Below are positions 1 through 16,215 of a DNA stretch of 64,000 nucleotides, in pieces. The number at the start of each line of letters is the position of its first letter. Positions within the stretch are counted from its first letter, which is position 1. The notes under the pieces are model-generated. The model did no database searches and had not been told where the DNA came from. It was given only the letters and a program-made list of their open reading frames with translations. Position numbers and translations under genes: made by a program. Location of the stretch: contig CM051004.1 in assembly GCA_027704905.1 (NCBI GenBank), forward strand, positions 14,951,164 through 15,015,163. Reading direction: 5' to 3'. The stretch is from Muraenolepis orangiensis (lineage: Eukaryota; Chordata; Actinopteri; Gadiformes; Muraenolepididae).

Positions 1-475
1 TGCGCCGCTCTGACAGCCCGTGGGCCTCCCCCTTGCACATGGTGACGAAGGCTGACGGCAGTTGGCGCCCCTGCAGGGATTTCCGCCACCTGAACAACAT
101 CACAACCCCCGACCGGTACCCTGTACCACACATCCAAGATTTTTCCACCCACCTGGCGGGACCCACCATCTTCTCCAAGGTGGACTTGGTGCGTGGCTAC
201 CACCAGGTACTGGTCCACCCAAAGGACGTGCCAAAGACAGCAGTCATCACGCCGTTCGTACTCTTTGAGTTCCTGCGGATGCCTTTCGGCCTCAAAGGGG
301 CGGCACAAATGTTCCAGCGACTTATGGACTTGGTGCTGCGAGAAATGCCCTTTTTGTTTGTTTATTTCGACGACATTCTGGTAGCCAGCGCCTGTGCGGA
401 GGAGCACCTGACACCTCCGGCAGCTGTTCGAGTGGCTCAGCGCTCATGGGCTCATCGTAGACCCGGCCAAGTGAC
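1..475 (+). pseudogene. Ty3/gypsy reverse transcriptase fragment in gene A intron 2
   Basis: The + strand encodes the fingers and palm of a gypsy reverse transcriptase, including SDSPWASPLHMV, FSKVDLVRGYHQV, FEFLRMPFGLK and the catalytic box YFDD near 364-375. Relative to the copy at 48486-49078 it lacks two bases near 412, which shifts the frame, so this copy is not even open through the fragment. It ends abruptly in the word gccaag and joins P450 intron sequence about 70 bp before exon 3. The 5' part, with the LTR seen in the second copy, lies before the window. It is a dead fragment. Confidence 0.85.
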
Positions 476-545
476 TGAAAACATTGTACATGCAATGTAA
501 ATTACATCACCCACTTAAGCTTTGATTGTTTTGTATTTCCAACAG

Positions 546-5381
<4,836 letters not shown>

Positions 5382-5737
5382 ATCCACTTAAATCTAAAGC
5401 CTTCCTATTGTAATTAAACCTCTAGCCTAGCATCAGACCATACATAATACATTAAATTAAAATAAAAAATGGCATGCTAACATTTCGGAAATCTACACTG
5501 AGCCTGAGGAACTTTTAATCATTGTTTGTCAATTGTTAAATAAGCCACATTTGGTAACATAATACAAGATACTACTGATACATGTGTTTGGTTATCAGCA
5601 ACAATTATTTGTTATTGTCTTGATCGTTATTAGAGAAGTTAGTATACAATCTTATCACAATATTGTTAACCATTTGTGTGACATTGAGCTAATTCCCTTC
5701 ATTGATTTTGTGACCTCTGAAGACTTGAACACATCAA

Positions 5738-5743
5738 AATAAA
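5738..5743 (+). promoter_or_regulatory. AATAAA poly(A) signal, gene A
   Basis: AATAAA lies 357 nt after the stop in the context acatcaaAATAAAaat. The same context occurs in gene B at 26424, which supports use as the 3' end signal. Confidence 0.6.
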
Positions 5744-5761
5744 AATGTTTTCATTTGTACA

Positions 5762-6319
5762 TCCTTGTGTAGCAGGTGGGGATCCCACGCTGGCCTACAC
5801 AAGTGATCACTTGTGAAAAAACACAAAGCATTCAAACGTGTTTGTGTTGGTGTTTGTGTTGTGTTCGTAACATACGAGCCTGAAGTTGGCTACTTATTCA
5901 CCTTTACCACCTTCACCACCATTAATTTCGCGATCCACCTCAAATGGCCGCAATTTCGTCATTTGGCCTGTAGATGCCAGTTTACATTTTTCTATGGAAT
6001 ATATTTCTCACTGAAAAGTGACTATATGAAGCTGTCAGAAACACAACCTGACAAGACAGACTAAATGGGGAAAGTGAAAAGTGATTTCTGTATGATTGTC
6101 ATGACATTACTGTAAGATGTTTCAACATGGCAGACTGCAATTGTTTTCATAATTGCAAATTACAATATATATATATTCATACAAAGGTGCGGTGATTAAT
6201 GGCCTCCTCTGTAGACTAACTGTAGGCTAACCGGTATGAGTCAAAGGTGGGTGGGAGGCTGGCTTTGATGTACTGTAGAAGCAGCCTTTCAAAGCTGCCT
6301 GTGTTTCTGGGGATGTTAT
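5762..6319. other. Intergenic, no gene seen
   Basis: AT-rich 3' flank of gene A up to the gypsy insertion. Short open frames are present but none has a recognisable domain. Confidence 0.5.
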
Positions 6320-6323
6320 ATAG

Positions 6324-6519
6324 TGTAGTGCCGAAGGACGGGAGTCGGAGGCGGTGTGTCGAAAGATATACTTGTTGCTTTATTAGCCATACAAAACCCA
6401 CACAGTAGCAACAGGTAAGCTAACCGGAAGAAGAAGAACAAGTCCGGTGCTCAAACAGTCCGTGCGGGAACACGCCCCCCCAACCATAGTTCCCCAGGTG
6501 AATTATGTAACTCACCACA
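6324..6519 (-). repeat. 3' LTR of the gypsy element
   Basis: 196 bp, beginning TGTGGTGAG and ending ACTACA on the minus strand. It differs from the 5' LTR mainly by one substitution near its end and by a short replaced block (aagaacaagtcc versus atgtttcc), so the insertion is young. Confidence 0.9.
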
Positions 6520-6535
6520 CAAGCCCCCCCAGAAT

Positions 6536-7945
6536 TCACCCATAGTCAAAATCCCCGTGCCGGGGAGGGACCACTACCCGACCCCGGAGAGGGACCACTA
6601 CCCGACCCCGGAGAGGGACCACTACCCGACCCCGGCGAGTAAGGATGACGGGTGTCGAGGAGGGCGGGGCAGCCAGTGCGTCCGCGCCCTCGACAAAATC
6701 GGAGGGTAAGGGTGCCAACGAGGCGGGATTTCCAACAGGGTTTAGGGGGCGGGGACGGGGAGGACGGCCCCGACGTGGGGGTTGGGCCAACTCCAATGGC
6801 CTGGAAACGTCCACATGAGCCGGCTTAATCCTGTCCACGGAGACGGTCTCCGCTTTGCCGCCAACGTCCACCACCAGGGTCTTATCCCCGTGTCTTATGA
6901 CCCTGAACAGGCCGTCGTAAGGGGGACGTAGGGGGCCGCGGTGGGCGTCGTGACGAATGAAGACAAATCCTGCCGAGTGCAGACCGGCGGACACCTGGAA
7001 CGCAGGAGTGCCGTGCAGCGACGTGGGGATGGGAACGAATGCCCCGGCGGTCTCCAGTAGGGAGGAGCGCTGCCTGGCCGCAGACCAGGGCATGTTGGCC
7101 TCCGGAATAAAATCCCCGAGGACCCGTAGAGCCTGGCCGTACACCAGCTCCGCCGACGAGGACTGCAGGCCCTCTTTAGGGGCGCACCTGAGGCCAAGCA
7201 TCACCCACGGAAGCTTATCCACCCAGTTGCCGTCCGTCAAGCTAGCGCGCAGGCTTGCCTTCATGGATCGGTGGAACCGCTCACACAAACCGTTAGCCTG
7301 GGGGTGATAGGCGGTGGTGCGATGTAGCTTGACCCCCAAAACTTCAGCAACCGCACTCCATAGCTCCGATGTAAACTGGGAACCGCGGTCAGAGGAGAGG
7401 TCGGACGGTGTCCCGAAACGCACGACCCACGTGCCGATGAATGCGCGGGCCACGTCGGAAGCTGCCGTTGAGGTGAGGGGAACGGCTTCGGGCCAGCGGG
7501 TCATCCTGTCCACCATAGTGAAGAGGTAGGTGAACCCATGAGATGTGGGAAGTGGACCCACGAGGTCTACATTGACGTGGTCGAACCTCCTCACGGGAAC
7601 CGTAAAAGGCTCGAAAGGGGCTCTAGTGTGTCGGTGCACCTTAGCCCGTTGACAGGCCACGCATGTGTCAACCCAGGTCTTCACGTCCTTCTTGAGTCCC
7701 TGCCACACAAACTTTTGCGACACTAGCCTCACGGAAGGCTTCCTGCCGGGGTGGGAAAGGTCGTGTATCGCCTCAAACACGGGTTGGCGCCAGTTCACAG
7801 GGACTAGTGGACGGGGTTGGCCCGTGGAGACATCGCACCACAACATTGCGCCTGAGTCGCCGACCGCGACCTCCTCCAGGCGCAACCCTGTGTCTGAAGC
7901 TCTGAGGGTCTGGATCCCGTGGTCCAAGGCTTCGTATACTCCGAT
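6536..7945 (-). pseudogene. Gypsy integrase region of pol
   Basis: This is an open frame encoding the zinc-binding H-H-C-C region (CVACQRAK at its end), then the DDE catalytic core: DLVGPL with the first Asp, SSDRGSQF with the second, and NGLCERFHR with the Glu. A C-terminal tail carries a short proline/arginine repeat, seen three times as RGRVVVPLRG-like units. The frame is open but is separated from RNase H by a frame change near 7940 where linker sequence is missing. In an active element it would insert the cDNA into the host chromosome. Confidence 0.88.
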
Positions 7946-8250
7946 ATATACGACAGCTGGCGCTGTTGGCGGGCGGACCACGGCTCTGCCACCTTGGACA
8001 TGCAGAATGTGAGCGGTTTGTGGTCCACAAACGCCGCAAAGTCCCGGCCTTCCAGCAGGAATCGGAAGTGGCGAATCGCCAACCAGAGGCCAAGTAGTTC
8101 TCTGTCGAACGTGCTGTACTTGCGCTCCCTGGGGGTCAACTGCCGGCTGAAAAAGGCGAGCGGTTGCCAGGCGCCGTCGACCCATTGCTCGTGTACCGCT
8201 CCGACGGCATAGTCGGACGCATCGGTGGTGATAGGATGGGGGCCTTGTGC
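7940..8250 (-). pseudogene. Gypsy RNase H region of pol
   Basis: Recognisable by ITTDASDYAVGAV (catalytic Asp), REL within FDRELLGLWLAI, and FAAFVDHKPLTF. It is in a different frame from the reverse transcriptase before it and the integrase after it, so two frameshifts isolate it. Confidence 0.85.
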
Positions 8251-9110
8251 GACGGGTGAGCCCCGAACATGGCGGCTTGGCTCAGGGCGGCCTTGGTGGC
8301 ATCGAAGGCGGTCTCCCTTTCGGCCGTCCAGTCGATGGCCTGGCCGGGGGACTTGTCCTTGAGAGCCTCTTACAGCGGGCGCATGGTGTGGGCGGCCCGG
8401 CGGATGAACCGGTGATAAAAGGTTACCATCCCGAGGAACTCCCGGAGCGCCCGAGCTGTGTTTGGTCGGGGAAAAGCGGATACGGCTTCCACTTTCGCCG
8501 GGAGGGGGGCGGCCCCCTCTTTGGTGATGAGATGTCCGAGGAAGTGGATGGAGGACAACCCGAACAGACACTTTGCCGGGTTGACAATAAGGCCGTGTTG
8601 GTTAAGCCTTTCGAAAAGGAACCGCAGATGTGCCTGGTGCTCTTCCTCAGAGGAGCTTGCGACGAGGATGTCGTCTAAATAGACAAAAATGAATGGCATG
8701 TCCCTTAGTGCCGCATCCATTAGCCGCTGAAAGGACTGAGCTGCGTTTTTAAGTCCAAACGGCATACGCAAGAACTCAAAAAGTCCGAACGGCGTGACCA
8801 CCGCCGTTTTGGGGACGTCTGACGGGTGTACCGGAACCTGGTGGTAGCCACGCACCAGGTCCACCTTGGAGAACACCAGCTTGCCCGCCAGTTGTGCAGA
8901 GAAGTCCTGGATGTGAGGGACCGTGTAGCGGTCTGGTGTAGTAGCATCGTTAAGGCGGCGGTAGTCTCCACACGGCCGCCACCCGCCGTCTGGCTTGGGG
9001 ACGATGTGGAGCGGTGATGCCCATGGGCTGTCTGAGCGGCGGATGATGCCCAGACGTTCCATATTGGCAAACTCTGCCTTAGCGACCATCAGCCTGTCAG
9101 GGTTGAGCCA
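8251..9110 (-). pseudogene. Gypsy reverse transcriptase region of pol
   Basis: Motifs in order are SDSPWASPLHIVPK, FSKVDLVRGYHQVPV, FEFLRMPFGLKNAAQ, the catalytic YLDD and FLGHLIT. A TGA at about 9111 separates it from the in-frame protease, and a TAA at about 8370 stops it before the connection domain. It belongs to a different gypsy lineage from the YFDD fragment at the start of the window, although the two are related. Confidence 0.9.
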
Positions 9111-9647
9111 TCAGGCCCTAGCGTAGAACGGAGGGCCGTTAGTGTCGATGTGGTGCTCGACCCCATGTTTAGTAGTGGCGGCGGAGAAGGTGGGCTGCGT
9201 CAAGCTGGGAAACTCACCGAGAAGCCGCTGGTAGCTGTTACCTTCCGAGAGCGAGCTGGAGATCCCGCCGTATGCTGCCTCGCCGCGGACGCATGCGAGC
9301 GAGGAAAATGTCATAGCGTCCACCAGGCAGCTGTTCTTAACGTCCACCAGCAGCCCGTGGGCGCACAGGAAATCCGCACCGAAGAGGGTGAAGGAGATGT
9401 CGGCCGTGACGAAGTCCCATGTGAACCGCTGTCCCCCGAAACACAGGTCTACTGTCCTCGTGCCATAGGTGCGGATAGGGGTGTCATTAGCGGACATCAA
9501 ACGCGGGCCGTGGTCTCCTCCTGCGGTGTCGCCCACAGAAGCTGGCAGGACGCTCCTCTGAGCCCCGGTGTCGCAAAGGAATTTGCGCCCTGAGCAAGAG
9601 TCTCTGATGAACAGGAGCCGGTTTGTTGTGCCCACGCTCGCGGCCAC
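9111..9647 (-). pseudogene. Gypsy aspartic protease
   Basis: The frame contains the aspartic protease active-site word LCDTGAQRSVLPAS. It overlaps the gag end in the -1 frame and ends in TGA just before the reverse transcriptase, which continues in the same frame. Confidence 0.85.
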
Positions 9648-10290
9648 TACTGAGCGCAGGCCCTGTCGTTTCCTGTCGGCTTGTAGTTACAGGGGGGAAC
9701 ACACTTCTTGGCTTTTGGTCCGAAACGACCGTGGAAATAACACATGCCAGTGTTAGCACGGCTGTTGGCGGTCCCGGTGCTCCCGCCGGCTAGCACATCC
9801 CTGCCAGGCGGGGTGTAGCTACGTGTCGGGGCCAGTACTTCTGGGGCGAAACACTGGGTAGCCAGGAAGTAACGGTCAGCCTCTTCAGCCAACTCGCGGG
9901 GCTCCGTTATATGGGTGTTAGCGAGCGCTGTCTGGACGTGTGGCGGCATGTGTTGAAGAAACTTCTCCATGAATAAAAAGTTAGGCTCCTCCGCACCTAG
10001 CAGCTTTAGCATGATGTCCATGTGTACGGAGGGCTTGTTGTCTCTGAGGCCACACATCGCCAAAAGACGTCGGGCTCGTTCCCGTCGAGACAACTCGAAA
10101 GTCTTAAGCAGATAGCTCTTGAACGCCTCATATTTACCCAGGGCGGGGGGATTGGTAATAAAGCTCACCGACCGAGACGCCGTGGAGCTACCCAGTGCCG
10201 TGACGACGTGTAGATAGCGTGTCTCGTCATCCGCTATCCCGCGGAGGGCGAGTTGAGCGTCCGTCTGTGCGAACCATGCCGCGGCTGCAC
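9647..10290 (-). pseudogene. Gypsy gag
   Basis: It encodes a capsid-like helical region (FITNPPALGKYEAFKSYLL, FELSRRERARRLL) and ends with a Cys/His knuckle-like motif CYFHGRFGPKAKKC. The upstream part (10290-10460) is in another frame, so the N-terminus is separated by a frameshift near 10290. Confidence 0.8.
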
Positions 10291-10378
10291 AATTCCGGCA
10301 ATTTTATAAAAACGGGGCTAATTGCCATGTTCTGTTCTGTCTCGGATACTTCGACGAGACTTATGTCGGGGTCACCAA

Positions 10379-10571
10379 TGTAGTGCCGAAAGACGGGAGT
10401 CGGAGGCGGTGTGTCGAAAGATATACTTGTTGCTTTATTAGCCATACAAAACCCACACAGTAGCAACAGGTAAGCTAACCGGAAGAAGAATGTTTCCGGT
10501 GCTCAAACAGTCCGTGCGGGAACACGCCCCCCCAACCATAGTTCCCCAGGTGAATTATGTAACTCACCACA
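10379..10571 (-). repeat. 5' LTR of the gypsy element
   Basis: 193 bp, the partner of 6324-6519, with the primer-binding-type sequence directly next to it at 10366-10378. Confidence 0.9.
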
Positions 10572-10663
10572 ATAGTAACTTTTAATTTTTAAATACATTC
10601 CATTGAAAAATGCTAATTGGACAGTTAAGTGTAATTGCGGCCATTGAGTGCCCTGTAAAATCA

Positions 10664-11580
10664 AGTCAAGTCAAGTCAAGTTTATTGTCACTTCACAGTT
10701 TACACAAGTATAAAGCAGTGATGTAAAAATCGTATGTGCAATACCCGACGATGGACAGCAGTTATAAAAAATAAGATAAAAAATAGATAAAAATAGAATA
10801 AAAATAGAATAAAGTAAAAATAAAAATAAAATAAAAATGCAATTTATAAAATGCTAAATATCAGCATAGAAAAGAGCAATATGTATATATAAATCAATGT
10901 AATAAAATATACATTGTTATATGCTATACGCCCTTGTTCAGCAGCCTGATGGCCTGACTGTGGAAGCTATCTCTAAGCCTATTTGTACGGCACTTGATAC
11001 TGCGGTATCGCCTGCCTGACGGTAACAGTGAGTACAGTTTGTGGCTGGGGTGGGCAATGTCTTTTATGATGCGTTTGGCCTTGGCCACTCACCGCTGATT
11101 GTAAATATCCAGGAGGGAGGGGAGCTCACCTCCAACGATATACTGGGCCGTCCGCACCACCCTTTGAAGCGCTCTGCGCTCGAGTGCGGTGCAGTTCCCG
11201 TACCAGGCGGTGATACACCCTGTAAGAACACTCTCGATGGTGCCGTTATAGAATGTTCTCAGGATGCGGGGGCCCATGCTGAATTTCTTCAGACGCCTGA
11301 GGAAATACAGGCGTTGTTGGGCCCTTTTCACCACGTGTGTGGTGTGCGTGGACCATGTGAGGTCCTCGGAGATGTGCACGCCGAGGAACTTGAAGCCGCT
11401 GACCCTCTCTACTGCAACGCCGTCGCCGATGCTGCCCATCCTCACCACCTGGCGGCGGTCCGACAGGAGGTCCAGAATCCAGCTGCACGTGGATGGGGTA
11501 CGCCTAGACCTCTCAGCTTGGTGTCGAGCTTGGCAGGAACTATTGTGTTGAACGCTGAGCTGTAGTCCACAAACAGCATT
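10664..11580 (-). mobile_element. 5'-truncated LINE (L2/Rex-like), C-terminal RT domain and 3' tail
   Basis: The minus strand encodes FKFLGVHISEDLTWSTHTTHV, then YFLRRLKKF and NGTIESVLTGCITAWYGNC, the thumb and C-terminal part of a non-LTR reverse transcriptase. It ends in a pentamer tail seen on the + strand as aagtcaagtcaagtcaag (about 10664-10680). Related pieces are at 28932, 34000 and 17388. Confidence 0.85.
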
Positions 11581-11589
11581 CGCACATAA

Positions 11590-12300
11590 CAGTTTGTTTT
11601 ATGTAATTATTTAAGTATTTGTTAAATTAATTTAATATTGTCTTTAATTTGCATTTATTTTGTTTTGCATATAAGAAAGACACTGTACTGAGTTTTATTA
11701 TTTCATTATTATGAGTATTGTTTTGCACTTTTACACATTGCACATTTTTTTTTAACCAAAAGCTCAGCTTGCACTAAGCTTTGTGAAGTACTTCCGACTG
11801 CAAATTATACGGCTCAGCCAGTTCCGATGTATTTGTTTACTTCAAATTAGCTAGCTACAGCTCCTGAGGTACTATTTTGGCATGAATTCCCATAAAAAAA
11901 TGCGTTTTCAAAAACAGGAGAAGAAATAATCCAAACATTGTTGTGTTCCTCTTTGTTCGGCATCATCGAAATGTAATGGTGTTTAGAGTTTCCATGGCTT
12001 TCCAACCCATCCCGACCTGAGAAGAATCCAACGCGGACATCCAATTCTATACCAGGTAACGTTGTGCTATTCAGCTGTTTGACATCGACCAAAGTAAACA
12101 TCAGTTAAACTATAAAGAATCCTATTGTAAGTCTTAATAAAAAAAAGTTAATGTGCCTACTGCGTGACCGTTGCAGCCTGTGTCATGCATATGAGATGAG
12201 ACATTGGCTTAGTTGTTACAGCTAACATTATTTTGGGGATCGTGTATGATTGTATTTACTTTGTTAATTAATGACTGACATGATGTATGTGTCTTTTTGT
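11590..12300. other. Intergenic, no gene seen
   Basis: AT-rich sequence without a recognisable domain or repeat family. The same stretch occurs at 60170-60880. Confidence 0.5.
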
Positions 12301-12304
12301 AAAT

Positions 12305-13005
12305 AGATTTCCAAGCTATGACCACCTGATGGCGTTTTGGGGTTTGATTGAGCCTTCAATTTACAAAATGGTTCAGGTCTCCAGAGCCAAGAGCCTCCAG
12401 AGCACGTCCATCAGCGGTAGGTTATGGTCTTAGCTGCTCTGTAGTAACAGAGGGTGGGATGCCATTGCCTTTACAGAAGGCTACACTAAAGGACTCAGCC
12501 CCCTTTAAATACACCAGTGCACTACAGCAACTCAGTTTTTCCCCATGGTATGGTACACATAACCATTATATAACATATTGCCAAACAAGAGCACAGCCTT
12601 ACTAGTTTATAACTTAAAGCAGTAACCTTTTTTTAACCTTCCAGAGACAGCTGCTCCAGCCAATCGACGAGTTCTTTATTTTCCTCGTCTTCCTGTCGGT
12701 TGGTTTGAAGGACAGGGACCCGGCGCATCGACTCAACATACATCAGTCCACAGTGAGCTGCATTATTGCAACATGGACACGTTTTCTAGCCACTGCACTG
12801 GGCTCTCAATGCATCTGGCTCACACCTGCAGAAGTGCAAGCTTACCTCCCTGAGGAATTCTGAGATTTCCCAGACACCCAGGTCATCTTGGACTGCACTG
12901 AGCTCAAGTGTCAGACACCATCCTCACCACTCCTGCAAAGTGAGATGTACTCCACCTACAAATCTCACTGCACCATGAAAGGGCTTATTGGCAGATGTTT
13001 ACAGT
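12305..13005 (+). pseudogene. PIF/Harbinger-type DDE transposase relic (DDE_Tnp_4-like)
   Basis: Two coding-like blocks lie on the + strand: 12305-12420 (FPSYDHLMAFWGLI...) and about 12645-13005 (IDEFFIFLVFLSVGL, NIHQSTVSCIIATW, IWLTPAEVQAYLPEEF, then a stop, then DFPDTQVILDCTELKCQ and MYSTYKSHCTMKGLIG). The helix-turn-helix-like part and the first DDE aspartate (ILDCTE) are visible; the rest of the catalytic domain is missing. The in-frame TGA after PEEF is present in both duplication copies. The space between the blocks has GT and AG edges and could be an old intron. Confidence 0.7.
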
Positions 13006-13009
13006 GGCA

Positions 13010-13615
13010 TGCCTGTTGTTAAACTACCAAAACAAGGCATTAGTTAAGGCATGGGTTAAGTAAAGCATTGGTTCAAAACCAGGTTTTTGTAATTCGATTT
13101 AGTGAATTTTGTTTATTCCAGTGGCAGATCATTTTGTTAAACATTCTGTAAATCTTATGTACACAAACATTATCAATGTAAGCAAACTGTTGAATGTAAA
13201 GTCATTTGTATAGATTTGTAAAAATGAACATTGTAACATATTGTACATATATCATATTGAACTATTGTAACATATTGGCAAAAAATACATGATAATAAAA
13301 TATTTTATCATTCCAATCTTTCATTGAAGAACCGCTCATGTTCATTTCTCAAAGACAGGTATCTTGGCATGTATGTGGAGAAAAATAAATGGTCAGCTTT
13401 TTCTGTAATTGATCTTTGCACTTGTTTGGAACAGCAAAGCCACTATGTGATTGCACAAAACAGTGCCTGCCACACAGGAGCATTGGCTGTGCCTCAACAC
13501 CACTGGCGATGAATCACGGAGCATAATCTAAGAAAAAAATAAATATACCCTCTGCTTCATGGAAGAAAGCAAGTAGGTTATTATGAGTAGAACAGTTATT
13601 GTTACTGAACCATGC
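13010..13615. other. Intergenic, no gene seen
   Basis: AT-rich sequence up to the hAT insertion. No domain or repeat family was recognised. Confidence 0.5.
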
Positions 13616-13623
13616 TCCTAGAC

Positions 13624-15267
13624 CAGGGGTTCCCAACCTTTTTCACCCAGAGCCCCCCCAAATGACTCCTGTTTTGCGCGCCAAGGCAAGGCAACAGCGT
13701 TAATTTGAGTTTCAAAGTCTCAAAAATGCTACAACTACTGTCACAAACTGGATGAATGTAAAGTATTTCGTTAAAGGAGGATGAAAGCGTAATTAAGGAG
13801 CACTATTGGAGTGACTTTGATGGGTATTGGACTCGGGATTATTTCATTTGGATGCCCGCTGTATGAATAAATTTAACGACGGCGCAAGTGGAAACAATTC
13901 GCAAAGAGATTAAACTGTTTAAAACACATACTCAAAGTAAGCTGGATTTTGCCGATGTGTTTATGTGGATTCAAAAGTCGTAAATAATCTACAAAATGGA
14001 GGATACCGATTTGATCGGAGCAACTGTGACAAATAATCCAACTGAAACCGACACCTTACGCGCAGAAGAAACATTTCTATTAAAGAAAAAATGCTACATT
14101 TCTGTCTTTTTATGCCTTTATTAGCTACTAACTTGCAATTGTATGCATCATATTTATTTAAAATTTCGAAGAACAGGACACTTCAAAATAATAGACTATG
14201 CCTAATCAAAAGAATCCACTGCAGTAAAAATGTCCTCACCCCGGGTGGTAGTGGTAAGGTTGACTGACATAAGAATGTCCTGCTTCAAATCTTCCCCATC
14301 GATATATTGCACATAAACGATGAGCACAGCCTCGTCTGCTACAGTTGTAGTTTCATCAAGTTGTATGGCAAATGGCCCCTTTCCAAGCTTTTCGAGCAGC
14401 TGCAGCTCGCAGTTACTTGGCATCTTGTCAATTCTGTCTTTCACCGTATTGTTTGACAGTGGTACAGTTTTTAGCTTCTCCGCCACCTGCGGGCCGCACA
14501 GTTTCTCAACCATTTTAATGCAAGCTGGCTTAATGAGCTGCTCGCCAATGTTGTGCGGTTTCTTTGCCTTTGCTATTAAAAGTGCACATTCAAAAGAGGC
14601 CTCGGTGGCCTTCTGTACATCGCTGCCAGCCCTAACAAACTGTTGTTTCTTTATGAAAAAGTCCCGATCATGCCCGACCGTTTCTGGGTGCATGGTCTGT
14701 TGGTGTCTCTTCATTTTGCAGGGTTTCATGCTGTCGTTGGCTAGCTTCTCTCTGCATATCACACACTCTGGGCGGGTTTTGTCCGTTCCCTCCATGAAAC
14801 CTAAGTTAAGATAGCTCTCTAGGTAGGTCCTCATTTTCTTTTTGATTGCAGATGAGCTGTCATCTCCTTTACGTTTTTCAGACATTTTTAGACAAAATAT
14901 TCACCTTATGAAGTTGGTCGCTAGCTAGCAAGCACAGCAAACTGTTACTACTACAGAAGCTGACACAGTAACGTCAATGTTGGCGCGAATCGGAGTATCA
15001 GATTCATTTGTAGAATTTTTATTAAAACGAATTAATTAATTAATTAATTTCAATAAATTTCTATATTTTATTGTAATGTAGAGACAAGGCTTTTAGCGAC
15101 AATCATGTATTGCGTTACAATTATATGTAAAAAACTTTAAAAAATAAAAAAAAAATAAAAAAAATCCAAATATGATATTAGGCCTCAAATCATCTGAGGC
15201 CTGGCGCCCCCCCTGCGATCTTTGGCGCCCCCCCAAGGGGGCGCGCCCCCCAGGTTGGGAACCACTG
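13624..15267 (-). mobile_element. hAT DNA transposon present only in copy 1
   Basis: The element is 1644 bp, starts CAGGGGTTCCCAACC and ends GGTTGGGAACCACTG (terminal inverted repeats), and is flanked by a perfect 8 bp duplication TCCTAGAC (13616-13623 and 15268-15275). Copy 2 has the empty site with a single TCCTAGAC at 62203-62210. It carries only the N-terminal half of a transposase, so it is an internally deleted, non-autonomous copy. Confidence 0.95.
14202..14885 (-). pseudogene. hAT transposase N-terminal part (ZBED5/SCAND3-like), truncated
   Basis: This is a 227-residue frame starting MSEKRKGDDSSS. Residues about 35-70 form a BED-type zinc finger (CVIC ... KRHQQTMH). Residues about 170-220 begin the RNase-H-like catalytic fold (AIQLDETTTVADEAVLIVYV). 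The C-terminal catalytic residues and dimerisation region are absent, because the element ends about 580 bp after the stop with no further matching frame. It cannot transpose by itself. Confidence 0.8.
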
Positions 15268-15275
15268 TCCTAGAC

Positions 15276-16200
15276 GATGCCTACCCTCCTAAATCCTTAG
15301 CTTTCAATTCTCTCCCTTCTCAAACAAACTTGAATAACCTTCCTTGATGACTATTATGCCTTAGATGGTGTATATTAGCAGTGTTAACTTATGTAAATAT
15401 GTTTCTGATCACCCAAACACGTTTCCACCTTATCCTTATTAACTTGATCAAATGATCTGACCAATGTACAGGGAGACAGGCAAACATTCAAGTTGGTGAG
15501 TCTTTAGGAATAAACTTAGCTATAATGCTCCACTGAACTGAGCACCACTCAACGAGGATGAACAACGTTACACAGCTTCCTGCCTACACTTAAACTGTGG
15601 TGTCTCACTCTTCCTCATTGTCCTGTAGAACAAGGCCCTCACGACCTACCCTGACAGTCTGTCTTCATTGGACACTGAATAAAATAACATAAGTGTTGTT
15701 AGCGTTACACCGTCATTAGTGTTAGTCAGTCAGTTAATTGTTTTCTTACCTTCCTAGTTGTGTATGTATGACGCCGCATACAATTTACAACCTTTATCCA
15801 ACTTGCTTGTTGGGTTTTTGGTCGTCCTACAAATCCGGTGAACATCGGTGATGTTCAACTTTGGGAGCTCTTGTAAACACCGGGTGAAGAATGTCGCCGT
15901 TGAACCGGAAACAGTCGAGCAGCATTTAGTTGTATTAAGAAGAATGTGTTTGTGCAAGTAGCCCATTCAAGTGGTTAACTTGTTTACAGTAAATAAATGC
16001 ATTGCCTTCTGGTTCATTTTAACTTTTCAGTATGCCACTTAGACAAAGTGCAATTCAACACCTGACCCTAACACTCTAGTGAGTTTGCTAACTTTTAATA
16101 TTAAACACCATAGAACATACCAGGCTGACATAGGTGTGGTGTAAGCAACACTGCCACAACTAAGAAAATTGATAAAGGGTTTGTTAGATTTACAGTAGGT
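15276..16200. other. Upstream flank of gene B, no gene seen
   Basis: No domain is recognised. This stretch probably includes the promoter of gene B but no TATA box or named site could be defended. Copy 2 is at 62211-63110 and lacks about 20 bp present here near 15945-15970. Confidence 0.45.
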
Positions 16201-16208
16201 GTGCGAAT

Positions 16209-16215
<7 letters not shown>

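Larger units (their letters stand above)
6324..10571 (-). mobile_element. Ty3/gypsy LTR retrotransposon, structurally complete but inactivated
   Basis: The element is 4248 bp on the minus strand with both LTRs, a TGG-starting primer-binding-type sequence (TGGTGACCCCGAC) just inside the 5' LTR, a G-rich polypurine tract just inside the 3' LTR, and gag, protease, reverse transcriptase, RNase H and integrase in gypsy order. A 4 bp target duplication atag flanks it (6320-6323 and 10572-10575). The reading frames carry a gag frameshift near 10290, TGA at about 9111, TAA at about 8370, and frame changes near 8240 and 7940. All of these are shared with copy 2, so it was dead before the segmental duplication. 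Confidence 0.93.

Noticed and set aside
6957..9593. Several + strand open frames of 60-147 codons across the gypsy element.
   Set aside because: They are mirror frames of the minus-strand pol and gag, with no domain of their own.
11041..11565. A + strand 174-codon open frame (also at 29049, 34455 and 59621).
   Set aside because: It is antisense to the LINE reverse transcriptase C-terminus and recurs wherever that LINE tail occurs.
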